Below, piece by piece: positions 1 to 12,100 of a stretch of 64,000 nt of DNA. How positions within the stretch are numbered: the first letter of the stretch is position 1; each line of letters begins with the position of its first letter. Position numbers and translations under genes: made by a program. Origin of the DNA: Acrasis kona (taxonomy: Eukaryota; Heterolobosea; Eutetramitea; Acrasida; Acrasidae). Below the pieces are notes generated by a model. The model made no database searches. It had not been told where the DNA came from and saw nothing but the letters and a program-made list of their open reading frames with translations. The stretch lies in the NCBI GenBank assembly GCA_026419775.2, contig JAOPGA020001376.1:36298-100297 (forward strand). The letters run 5' to 3'.

Positions 1-77
1 TGGAGGGAGTAACTCAAGTGCGGAGCATTCTTGAAATTGAGAACATTTTCCCCGAATTATTCAACGCCAGCCAATAA
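1..77 (+). CDS. 3' end of a truncated plus-strand gene
   Basis: The frame starting at base 3 is open from the window edge to a TAA at 75-77 and encodes about 24 residues, ending in ..ENIFPELFNASQ. The start lies outside the window. AATAAA follows directly at 77-82 and could serve as the polyadenylation signal. The fragment is too short to assign a family. A chance open frame of this length is possible, but the placed stop and signal fit a gene end. Confidence 0.4.
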   Translation, partial: EGVTQVRSILEIENIFPELFNASQ

Positions 78-163
78 TAAATAAAACACATTCCATCACT
101 TTTAAACAACATCTTCATTGTATCAAAAACAAACGATTATTAATTAAGTTTATTGTTTCATCA

Positions 164-2405
164 TCATATTTCTTGTGGATAGATTGAAGGTTCAATTTCA
201 ATCCTCCACTCGTCCAAGTCTTCTAGGTTACAAGACAGTCGATCTCCAAATTCACTCACACTGACTGTTGTTGATTGCTGATGAGAATCTGCGTCACCAA
301 TTTGATGAGGAGTGTCAATATGAGGGCCTTCAATGAATTTATTAATGTATATTTCAGTCCATTCATTATTAAACCTAACACATCTATCCCTCACATCTTG
401 TGAACATTCCAAAGAGCACAAATTTTGTAACACTTCGAAATAATCAACATGTTCTTGATCTTGTTGCTGAGGATTCAAAATAGCAAACATTTCATCGTTT
501 ATTACCTCTTCAACAACCAATATCAAATGTTGTTTGATTTTACAATTATATGTCCAACGCAACAAGTAATACAAGGAGTGGATGCAACTGTTTCTAGGGT
601 CATCAAGACTAGTCAAAGTCATATACAAGACAAAAATAAGACAAGTACGGTACAAATCAATACAATAATCTTCAAGAAACTCTTCGTGACAAACAGATTG
701 GATTTGGCTAATAATCATTTCAACACACTCCAGCAACAAACCTTGAAGACCAATATAATAAGATAACAACAATTCATCGGGTCCCTGGTCACAATTTGTT
801 TCAATAATTTGTTGAATGTACTGATGTGCCTCGAACATAGTTCTTATCACATGACCATCTACTAAAGAACTTTTTGAGAAATGTAAAGCATATTGAGGAA
901 TGGAATTAACTAATAAAATGGAAAGTTTAACACACAAAGATCTTAATTGAACACCTTGGTCGTTATAGACATCACTAACAGTCAACCCAACAACATTATA
1001 GTAATGAACAATATCAGAAACAATATCAGGTAAGAATACATTATCAGTCATTTGAATACTAAATGTGTTTTCTAGGAAAGGTTGTATAGAATTCTTGAGT
1101 GCAAGGTGATACAGAACTTTTAATATTTCGGTTGCAATTCCATAATGCTTTCGGGCGGTCATGACGTCCATGATATGTTCTTGTTGGGCATCATATTGTG
1201 TCATTAAATAAAAACTTCTTTTTAAAGTAAATAGCATTGCTCTGGTGTTGATGCCTGGTTTGAACTGTCATTGTTAACAATGCATTGAAAATGTCTTCTT
1301 ACGCTTTTGACGGTAATGTCAATGTTAGGGTCTGAGGTAATGAAACGTTCTAGGATAATCCTGAACAATTGAACAATGTGTAGAATAATGTCAATCAACT
1401 CATCTTGGTAGTTGCAGCACTGTCTAAATAATTCGATAAGCATGTAAAGTACTTGATGTTGGTCAACGGCTTGAATGAACTCATTGTATGATGACTATAA
1501 ATTGTTTATTTTGAAATGTTGAAATAATACTTACTGTACACTGGAGAGTTCTTAGTAAGCAGAGTATTATTTTGATGATCAAGGGTGCGTTAAAATATTT
1601 CTTTACAAAATTATTTTGTTGTGAACTCAACTTGACGTGAAGTTTGATCATGATGGAACAAAGTTTCACAAATTCACAAATGTTTTGAGTCGAGATTTCA
1701 TTAGACACATCTTAAAGTTAGAGAGAGTATATAAACGAAGAGGCTTACCATCCTTCAATATCAGGTCAAAGTATTTGTATAGTCGTTTGATTCCCCTAAA
1801 GTGAGATGGTAGTTTTCTCATCTCAACATTATTACTATAGAATGGATATTGTACAGAGCATAATTGTGAGTGGTTGTTTGGAAGGCAGAATCGAGTAAAG
1901 TATGATCTAGATAATGTCAAGGCATGAAATCATTAGTTACTTACAATTCAGATATTACTTCTTCTAATTCTCTTATGTCATTCACATCCCATACTTCGTG
2001 TGGTCCCTTGCTTAAGACTAGATTGGAAATCTTATTCACGAACTGTTTGCATCCTAAAATGGATGCAATAGAGATTGTAGATTTTATACGTGAAGAACAA
2101 TAAAGTGATTGTGTTACATCTGAACGAATTCTCTTATTGTCTTCAAACTCTTGTCTTGCTGAAATCTCATTCTCAACTCTCTCATATTCAGAAGAAAGTT
2201 CCTCTAAATTGATGTCGCTTTGGCGCAACTCTTCGTTCATTCCTTCTAATTGGTACTTAATTGTGTCTACCTCGCCCTCTAGTTCTTTGGTAGCTAATTT
2301 GATTACATTATAAAAGTTTCTTGGATTCTTAAGATGATCAACGTCAGTTTTTGTTATCTGACCAGGAATTGCTGGAGGAGGTCTACTTGGTGGAGGTAAT
2401 TCCAT
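164..2405 (-). CDS. Hypothetical alpha-helical protein, five exons, 695 aa
   Basis: Five frames join through four short GT-AG introns without any stop. Exons (minus strand): 2405-1945, 1906-1749, 1710-1535, 1494-1303, 1264-164. Introns are 38, 38, 40 and 38 nt; donors are GTAAGT, GTAAGC, GTAAGT and GTAAGA, and the first intron has a TAACTAAT branch-like motif. The protein opens with a Pro-rich segment (MELPPPSRPPPAIPG), then a charged helical, coiled-coil-like stretch at about residues 25-90, then a long helical region rich in Leu/Ile that resembles HEAT/ARM-type solenoids. The tail is polar. I do not recognise the family. The exon joins are well supported; the function is unknown. Confidence 0.75.
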
Positions 2406-3205
2406 AACTTTGTTTGTTTGATTTTATATTAGGGAATTTTCTTTTTTGGAGGTGTTAATTACAAAAATATAGGGAGGTGCACAACACAGTGTGCTACAAG
2501 ATATTTGGTGGACTCGAAGCCCCTCCACAGTGCAGTATGGCCATATGGAGAAGTCTTTGTTCACTAGTCTTTTGATGAAATTGTAAAATCAAGACTGACA
2601 AAAACCGACCATCATCAATTTAATGCAAAACACTCATATCCCTTTCAAGGCGTTCCGGTTAAAAATGTTTCTTTTACTTTCTCTTTTATGCCTTGTTTTG
2701 ATTGCAGCGACTCGATGTAACATTTCTTCACAGATTATACTGACAGTATCTTATGTGTTGCGAGTATGTTGGTCTAAATCACTCTATACGGGTCTTCCTG
2801 CTCAATCTCTTATAATTGTTCGTTGATGTACATGCTCTTCTCCATTCCTTTGAACAAACTACTAGTCCTTTTGATATCCACCACTATAAAAATATCTTAA
2901 GTGAACTCAAAAGAGGACATTAATGTAATGTTATGTAATGTTAACATACAGTTATGGGAACCTTTTTTATGCGAAAATAAACTTAGAATAGTTCTATTTA
3001 CACTTGGCAATCCCATTTAGAAGTGCCCTTTAGAACAGTGTGTTCCTTGCCGAATGGTCAACTCATAACTGTTTCAGAGTCAATGTTGAATGCTTGGTTG
3101 ATTGTTTTATTTTCCTTCAACCTCATTGTTCGGACTTTTCAAAAAATAAAGAAACTCGTTACAGCCTTCGATTCATAACAATATTTTCAGCGAGGAGCCG
3201 TAAGC
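2406..3205. other. Intergenic, divergent promoter region
   Basis: About 800 nt between the divergent starts of the helical-protein gene and RPB1. It is AT-rich. I saw no tRNA fold, tandem repeat or convincing exon. A 67-codon frame at 2623-2826 has a hydrophobic start but nothing else to support it. Confidence 0.5.
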
Positions 3206-6200
3206 ATGAGTCAAACATTCACGTTTTCGAACGCCGAGGTGAGGTCAATATCCAAACTTCAGTTCGGTATTCTTAACCCAGACGAAATTGATAAAATGTC
3301 CGTATGTCAAATAGATACAGCCGAAACGATGATGAATGGAAAGCCCAAACTTGGGGGTCTTCTTGACCCTCGTTTAGGTTCTATCGATAGAAAATTAATG
3401 TGCGCGACTTGTGAGAGCAACATGAATGAGTGCCCCGGTCATTTTGGAAACATTAAACTCACGAAACCCGTTTATCACGTTAGTTTCCTGGATACAGTAA
3501 TGAAAACACTACAGAGCGTGTGTTACCACTGCTCACTCATAAAATCGGACGATAGTAATAGATTGTTCAGAAAAGCAAAAAAAATTGTATTACATAAAGC
3601 TCGGTACAAGGAGGTTGTGAACATTTGCAAAAAAGAAAAAAGATGTAATGTAGGAACCGGAGCAGCCGAAGGAGATGCCAACCAAGAGCCAAAACCCGAC
3701 CAACCCGACGGGTTCGACTGGTCATGGAGGTTGCGGAGGCGATCCAACCACGAGATCAAACGAGAAGGCTTAAAGCTGTTCGCAACATTCAAGACCACAG
3801 GATCGGATCAGCCAGCAAAGAGCGAAATCACACCAGAACACGCTTATAACATTTTAAAGCGCATGAGCGACGAAGATATTATAACTTTGGGTTTCAATCC
3901 TGATTATGCAAGACCAGAATGGATGATTACCACTCAAGTGCCAGTTCCTCCCCCACAAGTGCGCCCATCCGTCCAACGCGGAAGCAGCTTGAGAAGCGAG
4001 GACGACTTGACCTACATGTTGGCAAACATTGTGAAGAGCAATGCTGATTTGGCCAGACAAGAAGCTCAAGGACAAGTACAACATCAAATCGAAGAAAAGT
4101 GGTTCATGTTACAGTACCATTGCGCAAGTATCGTCAATAACGAATTACCTGGCATTCCACCGGTCAGTCACAAGAATGGACGTGCCATGAAGGCCCTTCG
4201 TGAAAGACTCAAAGGAAAGGAAGGACGCATTCGTGGAAACTTGATGGGTAAGCGTGTTGATTTTTCTGCACGTACGGTCATTACCGCCGATCCAAACATT
4301 GCCATCGACGAGTTGGGAGTGCCTCGTAGCATCGCCCTCAATTTGACCGTACCTGAGATGGTCACCCCATATAACTTTGATCGCATGGTCAAGTTGGTTC
4401 ATAATGGTCCTTTGGAACATCCTGGTGCTAAATACATTGTAAGAGAGGATGGAACCAGGATTGATTTGCGTTTCGTTCGCAAGTTGACCGACGTGCCCAT
4501 CGAGTATGGAATGAAAATCGAAAGACACATGCAGGACGGAGACGTAGTGTTGTTCAACCGTCAACCCAGTTTGCACAAGATGAGTATGATGGGTCATCGC
4601 ATCAGAGTGATGCCTTACAGTACTTTCAGAATGAACTTGTCCGTCACGACGCCCTACAATGCTGATTTTGACGGAGATGAAATGAACATGCACGTTCCAC
4701 AAAGTATGTTGACACGAAGTGAGTTGATCGAGCTCATGATGGTACCCAAGAACATTGTTTCGCCACAAGCCAACAAACCAGTCATATCGTTGGTGCAGGA
4801 TACATTGTTGGGATCCAGTCGCATCACCCGCAGAGATGTCTTCTTGGAGAGGGATCTAATGATGAACTGTTTGATGTACATTGATGACTTTGATGGAAAG
4901 ATACCCATTCCAGCCATCCTCAAACCAAGACCATTATGGACCGGAAAACAATTATTCAGCATGATCATACCCGACATTAATTTGACACGTTTCGCATCCG
5001 GCCACGACGACAAATTAGACAAGCCAGGTTTCGCAGAAGATGATGACATTTCGACCAATGACACCAAAGTGTTGATCGAACAAGGATTACTTTTATCCGG
5101 AATCACCGACAAGAGCACGCTTGGAAGCGGAGGTGGAAGTTTAATTCACGTCGTGTGCATGGACAAGGGAGTGGAACAAGGAAAAAAGTTTTTGGGATTA
5201 GCCCAAAAGGTGGTCAACCATTGGCTGCTCCACACCGGATTCACGATCGGAGTTGCGGATACCATTGCCGATAAGGACACCAACAAACACATTGAAGACA
5301 CCTTAGAAAAAGCAAAACAGGGAGTGAGAGCTTTGGTCCAAGAGGCTCAAAACGGAACTCTAAAATTAGAACCTGGTCGAAGCGTTCAACAATCTTTCGA
5401 ATCACAAGTCAACGCGGTGCTCAACACGGCAAGAGACAATGCAGGTAATTCCGCACAAAAATCACTTTCGCACAAAAACAACATCAAGGCCATGGTCACC
5501 GGTGGAAGCAAAGGAAGTTACATTAACATTTCACAAATCATTGCTTGCGTGGGTCAACAAAACGTCGAAGGAGCTCGCATTCCCTTCGGATTCAGAAATC
5601 GATCCTTGCCCCATTTCAGCCAAGATGATTCCGGACCCGAATCAAGAGGCTTTGTTGCCAATTCTTATTTGCGTGGATTACGTCCCGAAGAGTTCTTCTT
5701 CCATGCTATGGGAGGAAGAGAGGGTTTGATCGATACGGCAGTCAAAACCTCCGAAACTGGTTACATTCAAAGAAGGTTGATCAAGGCCATGGAGGACGTG
5801 AGCGTGCGTTACGACGGAACGGTGAGAGATAGCATGGGAAACGTGGTCCAGTTCTTATACGGAGAGGATGGAAACGATGGATGTAAAATCGAATTCCAAT
5901 CCTTAAATTTATTGACCATGGGAGAGAAGCAAATCAGACAAGTCTTTTTGCATTCGTTCCACAGAGAATTCTTGACCAAACAATCTACACATTTATCGAA
6001 TCGTCACATGGACATTGACGATGGGCATTTGCCAGTGGCATATGCAGTAAGAGCCGTCGATACGTTGCCCAACGAAAACGAACCCGATGACGATCACGAA
6101 GATTCATGTGAAGATTACATGGACGCACATGTATTGGAAGAATTGTTCCATAGCGCAGATGCAATGGATCTCATCAGAGAGGAATACGAAGAAATCGTGA

Positions 6201-8590
6201 AGGATCGTCATTTGTTACGTAGAGAAACACTTCCATCAGGAGATACCAAAATTCCAATGCCCGTCAATCTGACTCGAATCATTCTGAATGCACAAAAGCA
6301 ATTCGACATTAAATTATCGGTTCCTTGTGAATTATCTCCCATCACCATCATAAAGAGCGTGAGGGAATGTATCGATAAGTTAGTCGTGGTGAAGGGCGAC
6401 GATGGATTATCGATCGAAGCTCAAGCGAACGCAACCATTCTAATCGGCGCGTTGATGAGAAGTACGTTTGCTTCTAAAAGGGTCATGAAGGAATATAGAT
6501 TGACGCCAGATGCCTTCTCGTGGGTGATGGGCGAAGTAGAATCTAGATTCCATCTTGCTCAGGTCCAACCTGGAGAAATGGTAGGTTCGTTGGCTGCTCA
6601 ATGCATAGGAGAACCTGCCACTCAAATGACTTTGAATACTTTCCATTACGCTGGTGTCAGTAGTAAAAACGTTACTCTCGGTGTACCTCGTCTCAAGGAA
6701 TTAATCAATGTTGCCAAAAACATTAAAACGCCTTCGTTAACTGTCTTTTTGAAGGGCACGGCTCGTTTCGATAAGGACGAAGCCGAACGCGTGAGAAGCG
6801 AATTGGAATACACTACGCTCGGTACGGTCACACAAGCAACCGAAATCATTTATGATCCCGATCCACAAAACACCGTGATTGCAAGGGATCAAGAATTCGT
6901 AAATGAGTATTGGGATTTGCCCGATCGTCAAGATAAGAGCGAGAACTTATCGCCATGGGTATTACGTTTTGTTTTGGATAAAAAGGAAATGGCCAATATG
7001 ACCATGGCACATGTAGCCAATCGAATCGATGCAGAATTCGGTGGAGACGTTAGAACAATCTTTAGCGACGATAACGCTCCCGAATTGGTTTTGTTGGTGA
7101 GAATCACCAAAGATGACTCTGGTGGAAAAGCAGCTGCTGAGGAGGAACAAGATCACGATCAAACTGTTGAGTTCTTGCGTCGCTTGGAAACACAAATGCT
7201 TAATGGAATGTTATTGAGAGGAATACCAGATATCAAGAAGGTGTTCCAACGCAAGAATGAAGCGTTCCAATACAATCGATCGGGCCAACACAAATCAAAA
7301 GCAACGGATGAGGACTCTGAGTGGATTTTGGATACGGAGGGAATTAACATGTTGAGCGTGTTGGCTCATAAAGACGTCGATCCATTACGTAGTTTCAGTA
7401 ATGACATTAATGAAATTGCAGATGTTTTGGGTATCGAGGCTTGTCGTAATTCTCTCATGAAGGAGTTACGTAGGGTGATTGAATTCGATGGTAGTTATGT
7501 CAATTATCGCCATTTGGCCATTCTATGTGATGTCATGTGCCAGAGGGGTCAGCTCATGGCCATTTCTCGCCATGGAATCAACAGAACGGATACAGGTCCG
7601 TTGATGAGGTGTTCGTTCGAAGAAACTGTCGAGATTCTGATGGAGGCAGCTACCTTTGCTGAAGCTGATTCTCTCAAAGGAGTCAGCAGCAACATTATGG
7701 TGGGTCAGCTCGCTCCCATAGGAACCGGTTGCTTTGATTTGCACTTGGATGAAGCTTTGCTCAAACATGCAATCATTCATGAATCCAACACTAGTTTGTT
7801 GGATTACTCTGGTATGGGAAATGCTTATCCAAGAACTCCTATGGGACTATACACCCCACATATCAACGACGACATTAATTCACCAGCGTATCCTTATTCA
7901 CCAGCTGGCACTCCTTATGGAGATAGTAGCTTCTCGCCCATTGCTCCCAGTCCATTCGATGAGTACTCGCCCAGTCACAGCGGATTGGCATCGCCTCTCA
8001 TGGGTGGAAGTAGTCCCATCGGTGGTAGTGGATACTACTCGCCAGCAAGTCCTGGAGGCATGGAGCATGGTCGTGGAACTTATTCTCCACTTAGTCCCAA
8101 TTACTCACCAGCAAGTCCTGGTGGAACGTACTCGCCAGGAACTTACTCACCAACCAGTCCCAGTTACTCCCCTACCAGTCCAAGCTACTCGCCCACTAGT
8201 CCAGCGTATTCTCCCACTAGTCCTGGTCAAGGTGCCTATTCACCAACGAGTCCTAGCTATTCGCCAACCAGTCCCAGTTACTCTCCCACCAGCCCAAGCT
8301 ACTCGCCAACCAGTCCGGCTTATTCGCCTACAAGTCCAGCCTACTCGCCCACTAGTCCAGCTTATTCGCCAAGTAGCGGTGCTGCACATGCATCGCCAGT
8401 ATCGCCAGCGTATTCGCCTTCGAGCCCTGCTTACTCGCCAACTAGTCCAAGTTATTCGAGAACGAGCGGAGCTTATTCGCCAACTAGTCCAAGTTACTCA
8501 CCTGGTTCGACTGGTTATTCTCCAAGCAGTCCAAGTTACTCTCCTTCGAGTCCATCACGATATGCGAATGATGATGCCGAGATGAGTTAA
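3206..8590 (+). CDS. RPB1: RNA polymerase II largest subunit RPB1
   Basis: A single uninterrupted 1794-codon frame. It encodes the catalytic subunit that makes mRNA in the nucleus. Visible landmarks in order: N-terminal clamp zinc site CATC..CPGHFG (residues ~70-90); catalytic NADFDGD at 485-491, which binds the active-site magnesium; bridge helix from ~827 (RPEEFFFHAMGGREGLIDTA); trigger loop with NTFHYAG, His at 1147; then a C-terminal domain of about 22 YSP units from ~residue 1610, many exactly YSPTSPS or YSPTSPA. This heptad tail is the platform for capping, splicing and 3'-end factors and distinguishes the protein from trypanosome RPB1. Odd point: near residues 172-184 the expected clamp GHGGCG motif is absent from this frame but present in the +1 frame (see findings). 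Convergent with the homeobox gene 42 nt downstream. Confidence 0.98.
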   Translation: MSQTFTFSNAEVRSISKLQFGILNPDEIDKMSVCQIDTAETMMNGKPKLGGLLDPRLGSIDRKLMCATCESNMNECPGHFGNIKLTKPVYHVSFLDTVMKTLQSVCYHCSLIKSDDSNRLFRKAKKIVLHKARYKEVVNICKKEKRCNVGTGAAEGDANQEPKPDQPDGFDWSWRLRRRSNHEIKREGLKLFATFKTTGSDQPAKSEITPEHAYNILKRMSDEDIITLGFNPDYARPEWMITTQVPVPPPQVRPSVQRGSSLRSEDDLTYMLANIVKSNADLARQEAQGQVQHQIEEKWFMLQYHCASIVNNELPGIPPVSHKNGRAMKALRERLKGKEGRIRGNLMGKRVDFSARTVITADPNIAIDELGVPRSIALNLTVPEMVTPYNFDRMVKLVHNGPLEHPGAKYIVREDGTRIDLRFVRKLTDVPIEYGMKIERHMQDGDVVLFNRQPSLHKMSMMGHRIRVMPYSTFRMNLSVTTPYNADFDGDEMNMHVPQSMLTRSELIELMMVPKNIVSPQANKPVISLVQDTLLGSSRITRRDVFLERDLMMNCLMYIDDFDGKIPIPAILKPRPLWTGKQLFSMIIPDINLTRFASGHDDKLDKPGFAEDDDISTNDTKVLIEQGLLLSGITDKSTLGSGGGSLIHVVCMDKGVEQGKKFLGLAQKVVNHWLLHTGFTIGVADTIADKDTNKHIEDTLEKAKQGVRALVQEAQNGTLKLEPGRSVQQSFESQVNAVLNTARDNAGNSAQKSLSHKNNIKAMVTGGSKGSYINISQIIACVGQQNVEGARIPFGFRNRSLPHFSQDDSGPESRGFVANSYLRGLRPEEFFFHAMGGREGLIDTAVKTSETGYIQRRLIKAMEDVSVRYDGTVRDSMGNVVQFLYGEDGNDGCKIEFQSLNLLTMGEKQIRQVFLHSFHREFLTKQSTHLSNRHMDIDDGHLPVAYAVRAVDTLPNENEPDDDHEDSCEDYMDAHVLEELFHSADAMDLIREEYEEIVKDRHLLRRETLPSGDTKIPMPVNLTRIILNAQKQFDIKLSVPCELSPITIIKSVRECIDKLVVVKGDDGLSIEAQANATILIGALMRSTFASKRVMKEYRLTPDAFSWVMGEVESRFHLAQVQPGEMVGSLAAQCIGEPATQMTLNTFHYAGVSSKNVTLGVPRLKELINVAKNIKTPSLTVFLKGTARFDKDEAERVRSELEYTTLGTVTQATEIIYDPDPQNTVIARDQEFVNEYWDLPDRQDKSENLSPWVLRFVLDKKEMANMTMAHVANRIDAEFGGDVRTIFSDDNAPELVLLVRITKDDSGGKAAAEEEQDHDQTVEFLRRLETQMLNGMLLRGIPDIKKVFQRKNEAFQYNRSGQHKSKATDEDSEWILDTEGINMLSVLAHKDVDPLRSFSNDINEIADVLGIEACRNSLMKELRRVIEFDGSYVNYRHLAILCDVMCQRGQLMAISRHGINRTDTGPLMRCSFEETVEILMEAATFAEADSLKGVSSNIMVGQLAPIGTGCFDLHLDEALLKHAIIHESNTSLLDYSGMGNAYPRTPMGLYTPHINDDINSPAYPYSPAGTPYGDSSFSPIAPSPFDEYSPSHSGLASPLMGGSSPIGGSGYYSPASPGGMEHGRGTYSPLSPNYSPASPGGTYSPGTYSPTSPSYSPTSPSYSPTSPAYSPTSPGQGAYSPTSPSYSPTSPSYSPTSPSYSPTSPAYSPTSPAYSPTSPAYSPSSGAAHASPVSPAYSPSSPAYSPTSPSYSRTSGAYSPTSPSYSPGSTGYSPSSPSYSPSSPSRYANDDAEMS
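8056..8566 (+). repeat. Heptad-coding tandem repeat (RPB1 CTD)
   Basis: Degenerate 21-nt repeat encoding YSPTSPS-like heptads. Interruptions such as GQGA and GAAHASPVSPA break the register mid-array. Exact consensus heptads cluster in the centre and diverged ones lie at both ends, as is usual for CTDs. The +1 frame is also open (7734-8585) because of the repetitive codon use; that frame is not a gene. Confidence 0.9.
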
Positions 8591-8632
8591 ATAAAAATTT
8601 GGATTTGTGAGAATGAATTTTATGAATTTTTT

Positions 8633-8983
8633 TTAATAATTTCCAATTTCTTTTCTAAATTCTATTCTTGACTTGATGTGGGGCGCAATGAGGCTTTTAT
8701 CTTGTTTTTTTAATATTCTCTTTCTTGTGTTGACGAACCAGTTAGAAATTTGTTTTGGATTTAAACCTGTTTGTAGACATAGCATATTCTTTTCTTCTGA
8801 TGAGGGGTATGGATTACTTTTATGATTTTCGACCCATTCTAGCAGTATGCTTCTTTCTCTAAATGTAACTTCCTTGTTCTTTAGTATGACTGGCTCCCAC
8901 AGCACTGCCCTCTGCTGTAGCTCTTGTTCAACTTCTTTTAGCCACTGCCTAGCTCTAGCATCCATCTTGTATTCTGCTTTCAT
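8633..8983 (-). CDS. TALE-class homeodomain transcription factor
   Basis: 116 residues, almost entirely homeodomain. The three-residue loop extension is visible as NPYPSSEEK between helices 1 and 2, and helix 3 reads ISNWFVNTRKR, with the invariant W, F, N and R of DNA-recognition helices. TALE proteins (KNOX/BELL/MEIS/PBC-like) are sequence-specific nuclear regulators that usually heterodimerise. There are only about 30 residues before the homeodomain and none of the recognisable KNOX or MEIS partner domains, so it may depend on another TALE protein. A single-exon ATG start is used. It is tail-to-tail with RPB1. Confidence 0.88.
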   Translation of the reverse strand: MKAEYKMDARARQWLKEVEQELQQRAVLWEPVILKNKEVTFRERSILLEWVENHKSNPYPSSEEKNMLCLQTGLNPKQISNWFVNTRKRILKKQDKSLIAPHIKSRIEFRKEIGNY

Positions 8984-9147
8984 TTTTTGGTGTCGCTCGT
9001 CATCATTGTTTTGTCAATTTATAGTATTTTTGACGTGGGGTGATGCCTGTCAACACTTTTTGATACATTATTGTGTATAATGATTGTAATAATCCTACAA
9101 ATAAACATCTAAATTTAGATTTCAATAACACAAAAACAACCACAACA

Positions 9148-12100
9148 ATGACGGAACACAAGAGGTCCACCTCTATAACTAAAAGATTAGGATTAACACA
9201 AATCAAATTTTCCCCCTTCGTTAAAAGCTCTGCAAACCTAAAGAAGGGAACCGAAACCAAAAAGAAGGAGAAGGAGACCGAAATCAGGAACAGAGTGAGA
9301 AGGCAGAGCGTGTCACTCGAGACATCTGATGAAATCAGGTCATTACCACTCGACCAATTCCTTAATGAAGATGATGCACCAGAAGACAGAACAAGACGGA
9401 TACCATCACAAGTAAATCACAACATGAATATACTTAACATTACATTAGGAACGGACGGCATACAAACACGCTATAAAAAATGTATATTTACCACTTAGGT
9501 CCCAAATAGACCATTCATCATTTACCAATACTGTTCTATTGAACCCACTCAACGATAACGACCATTCGGTTGCGTCAGTCCTTGTTGATACGTTGGGCGA
9601 GGCATTTCCATGGTCTTGTCAACCAAACCAACCTGGTAATTTCCAAAGCACATGGGACGAACTACACGAAACATGTTTCGGACGGAAACCCGTCGACATC
9701 ACCATTGAGGATTTAGAAAAGCGGCTATACACCGTTGATTCCGATAGAGACTTGTTTTACAAATCAAGTAATTTCAAAGTACGTCCATCCTTCATCCCAT
9801 GCACATACTAATCACTTCCGATTCAGAATCGACAAGAATACGAAGATTGGAAGACTGATCAAATACAAAGCATCAAACAACTCATCAACACCGTAAAGCA
9901 ACTAAGAAAAGATTCGTTCATGTGCCAAATCAACATTGTAGTGAGCGAAGTCACTTTCGACCAAGTCCAACAATTACTAAACAGTACTTACATTTTCCAT
10001 CGCCATTTTAACATTTTTAGAAAACATTTCCGAAATGTATTACAAAATCGTATCAGATAAAGAAATACCAAAAGAAAAGGCACTTTACTCCAAACCCGTA
10101 AAAATTTCACATTCGGAAGATTCGACAGAGTCTGATTTCACTTGCACAAAGCTCACTTTCAATCTAAACGAACCCCAGCAAGAACTACGAATCAGATTCT
10201 ATTTCAAGTACATGCTCCGGAGTACATTCATCGGTCAGATCGAAATCGAAATACAAGATCTCATATCAAAGATCAGACCACCCAATGCGACATGGGGCGC
10301 TCGGCATTTAAATTTACTTTACTCCATCAAGAATGTAGATCGAGTAGAAGTCGGAACTGCCAAAATACACTTATCGCTACAATTCGAACATTTTCCACCG
10401 GTATCACCTTGCGATGAGATTGTACCCAAAAAATCAGAACCCATTCACTATCATGCATTGTTCGACATTTTAATGTCACGAATGGTATCTTCCATCAAAC
10501 CAGCTAACATTATCGATAAGAGCAAAACGGGCGAATTGGGTCAATCGCCATTCAATTTCTATCACATGTGGATCATGCAAGAATTCGTAACGTCGTATGG
10601 AATTAGCGAAATTACAAAGCGGTTGACCATTTTGAAATGCTTATCGGAGAGAATCGACTTGTTGGTTCCCTACCTGGATTACTTTTATCAAAACATTGAG
10701 TTCATTCATGCAAATGACGAGATGCATTTCGCACATGTCACCAAATCAGATTCCGAACAATTGGATCGCATCATGAGCACGTTGGGAGATAAAGTAGAGT
10801 CGTTACTACGCAAATTCAAATCCATTTTCGCACAAAATAAACCCAATGGTGCCCTTAGGGCATTGGTTCGTGTTTATGAATTTGTGTTGATGGAACAAAA
10901 TGGAATTTCGGCACAACATTTTGAAGATCGAATCGAAAAGATTGTACAAAAGGCCATACTGGATGATTACAAATCAATGAAGCCAACCGTTTTGAATCAA
11001 GTCGACCAGTTGACCAACATTTGCGTAAATGTAGAAAAGGCCATTTCGGACATTCGTTGCTTCCAAAATGTATTCGAAATGATGGCCGACTTTAGATTGA
11101 CAGCATTAGAAATTTATTACAATTCATTTGCAAAAGATGTGGACAAGGTGCTCAAAGAACACAAAGAACCCACGGGACACGACATGTTGAACCTATGTTC
11201 ACAAATCATCGAACTAAACGCTCAGGTACAAGAGTTATACGACGACGAAGATTTGGAAGATGTGAAGATTTTAAATGCCGATAAAATCAGTACGGGATTT
11301 GCCGAAAAATACATTCAAGAATTACACGTACAGTTACAAAAGTGGATGATACAAGCGGTGGCTCAAGATGACTTTAATCCAATGTACGGCGTATTGCATT
11401 CGAGCAGCGTAGTTGATTTATTCACTGCCGCTAATCAAATGTTGGAGTTTATGAGCAATTCCATATTCGTTGGAGCGGAGACTCTATCTCAATTTGCGCA
11501 AGTACTGAGCGACGTCACCGTTGATTACTCACGTTACTTGAAGAACAAGTGTATAAGCGAATCAGAGTGTCAACAAGAATCATCTCCGAGTCAAATCATG
11601 GCCAGTCCGAGCACTCATCACAAGAAGGGTATTTTATCAACTTTAGATTTTAACAAATTGGTGCCCACTCTAAAATCAAATGCTGCCGACGAAGATGATT
11701 CTTGTCCCAAAATCGCTCCCATGAGAATCACGAGACAATTTATAGTAAAGGTTAATAATGTAGCTGCTGCCAAAACTCAATTAGAAGCATTGATCGAGAA
11801 TTTGGAAGATACGAAACATTATTATGTACCAGATGAAGATACAGAGGAAGAAACTGATATTATTGAACACGACAGCGATGATTCAGAATTGGAAAGTACG
11901 TCTTGTAGTGACCTGACGAGCACCAACAGCAGCGCAACGACCCCTACTACTAACCATCACTCATTTATCAAAAAGAAACCAAATGCTACTTCTCCACAAG
12001 ATGATCAAGACGACACAAATACCGAAATAACGCCTCTACAGAGTGCATTCAGTAATTTAAACTCTACGCTCGACGAACTCATTATTTTGATATCGACTCA

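Noticed and set aside
2623-2826. 67-codon frame with a hydrophobic, signal-like start
   Set aside because: Too short, no continuation by splicing that I could find, and lies in the RPB1 promoter region.
4145-4768. 207-codon minus-strand frame inside RPB1
   Set aside because: Shadow of the conserved catalytic region; no recognisable protein.
7734-8585. 283-codon frame overlapping the RPB1 C-terminal domain
   Set aside because: Produced by the heptad codon repeat in another phase; no domain and biased composition.
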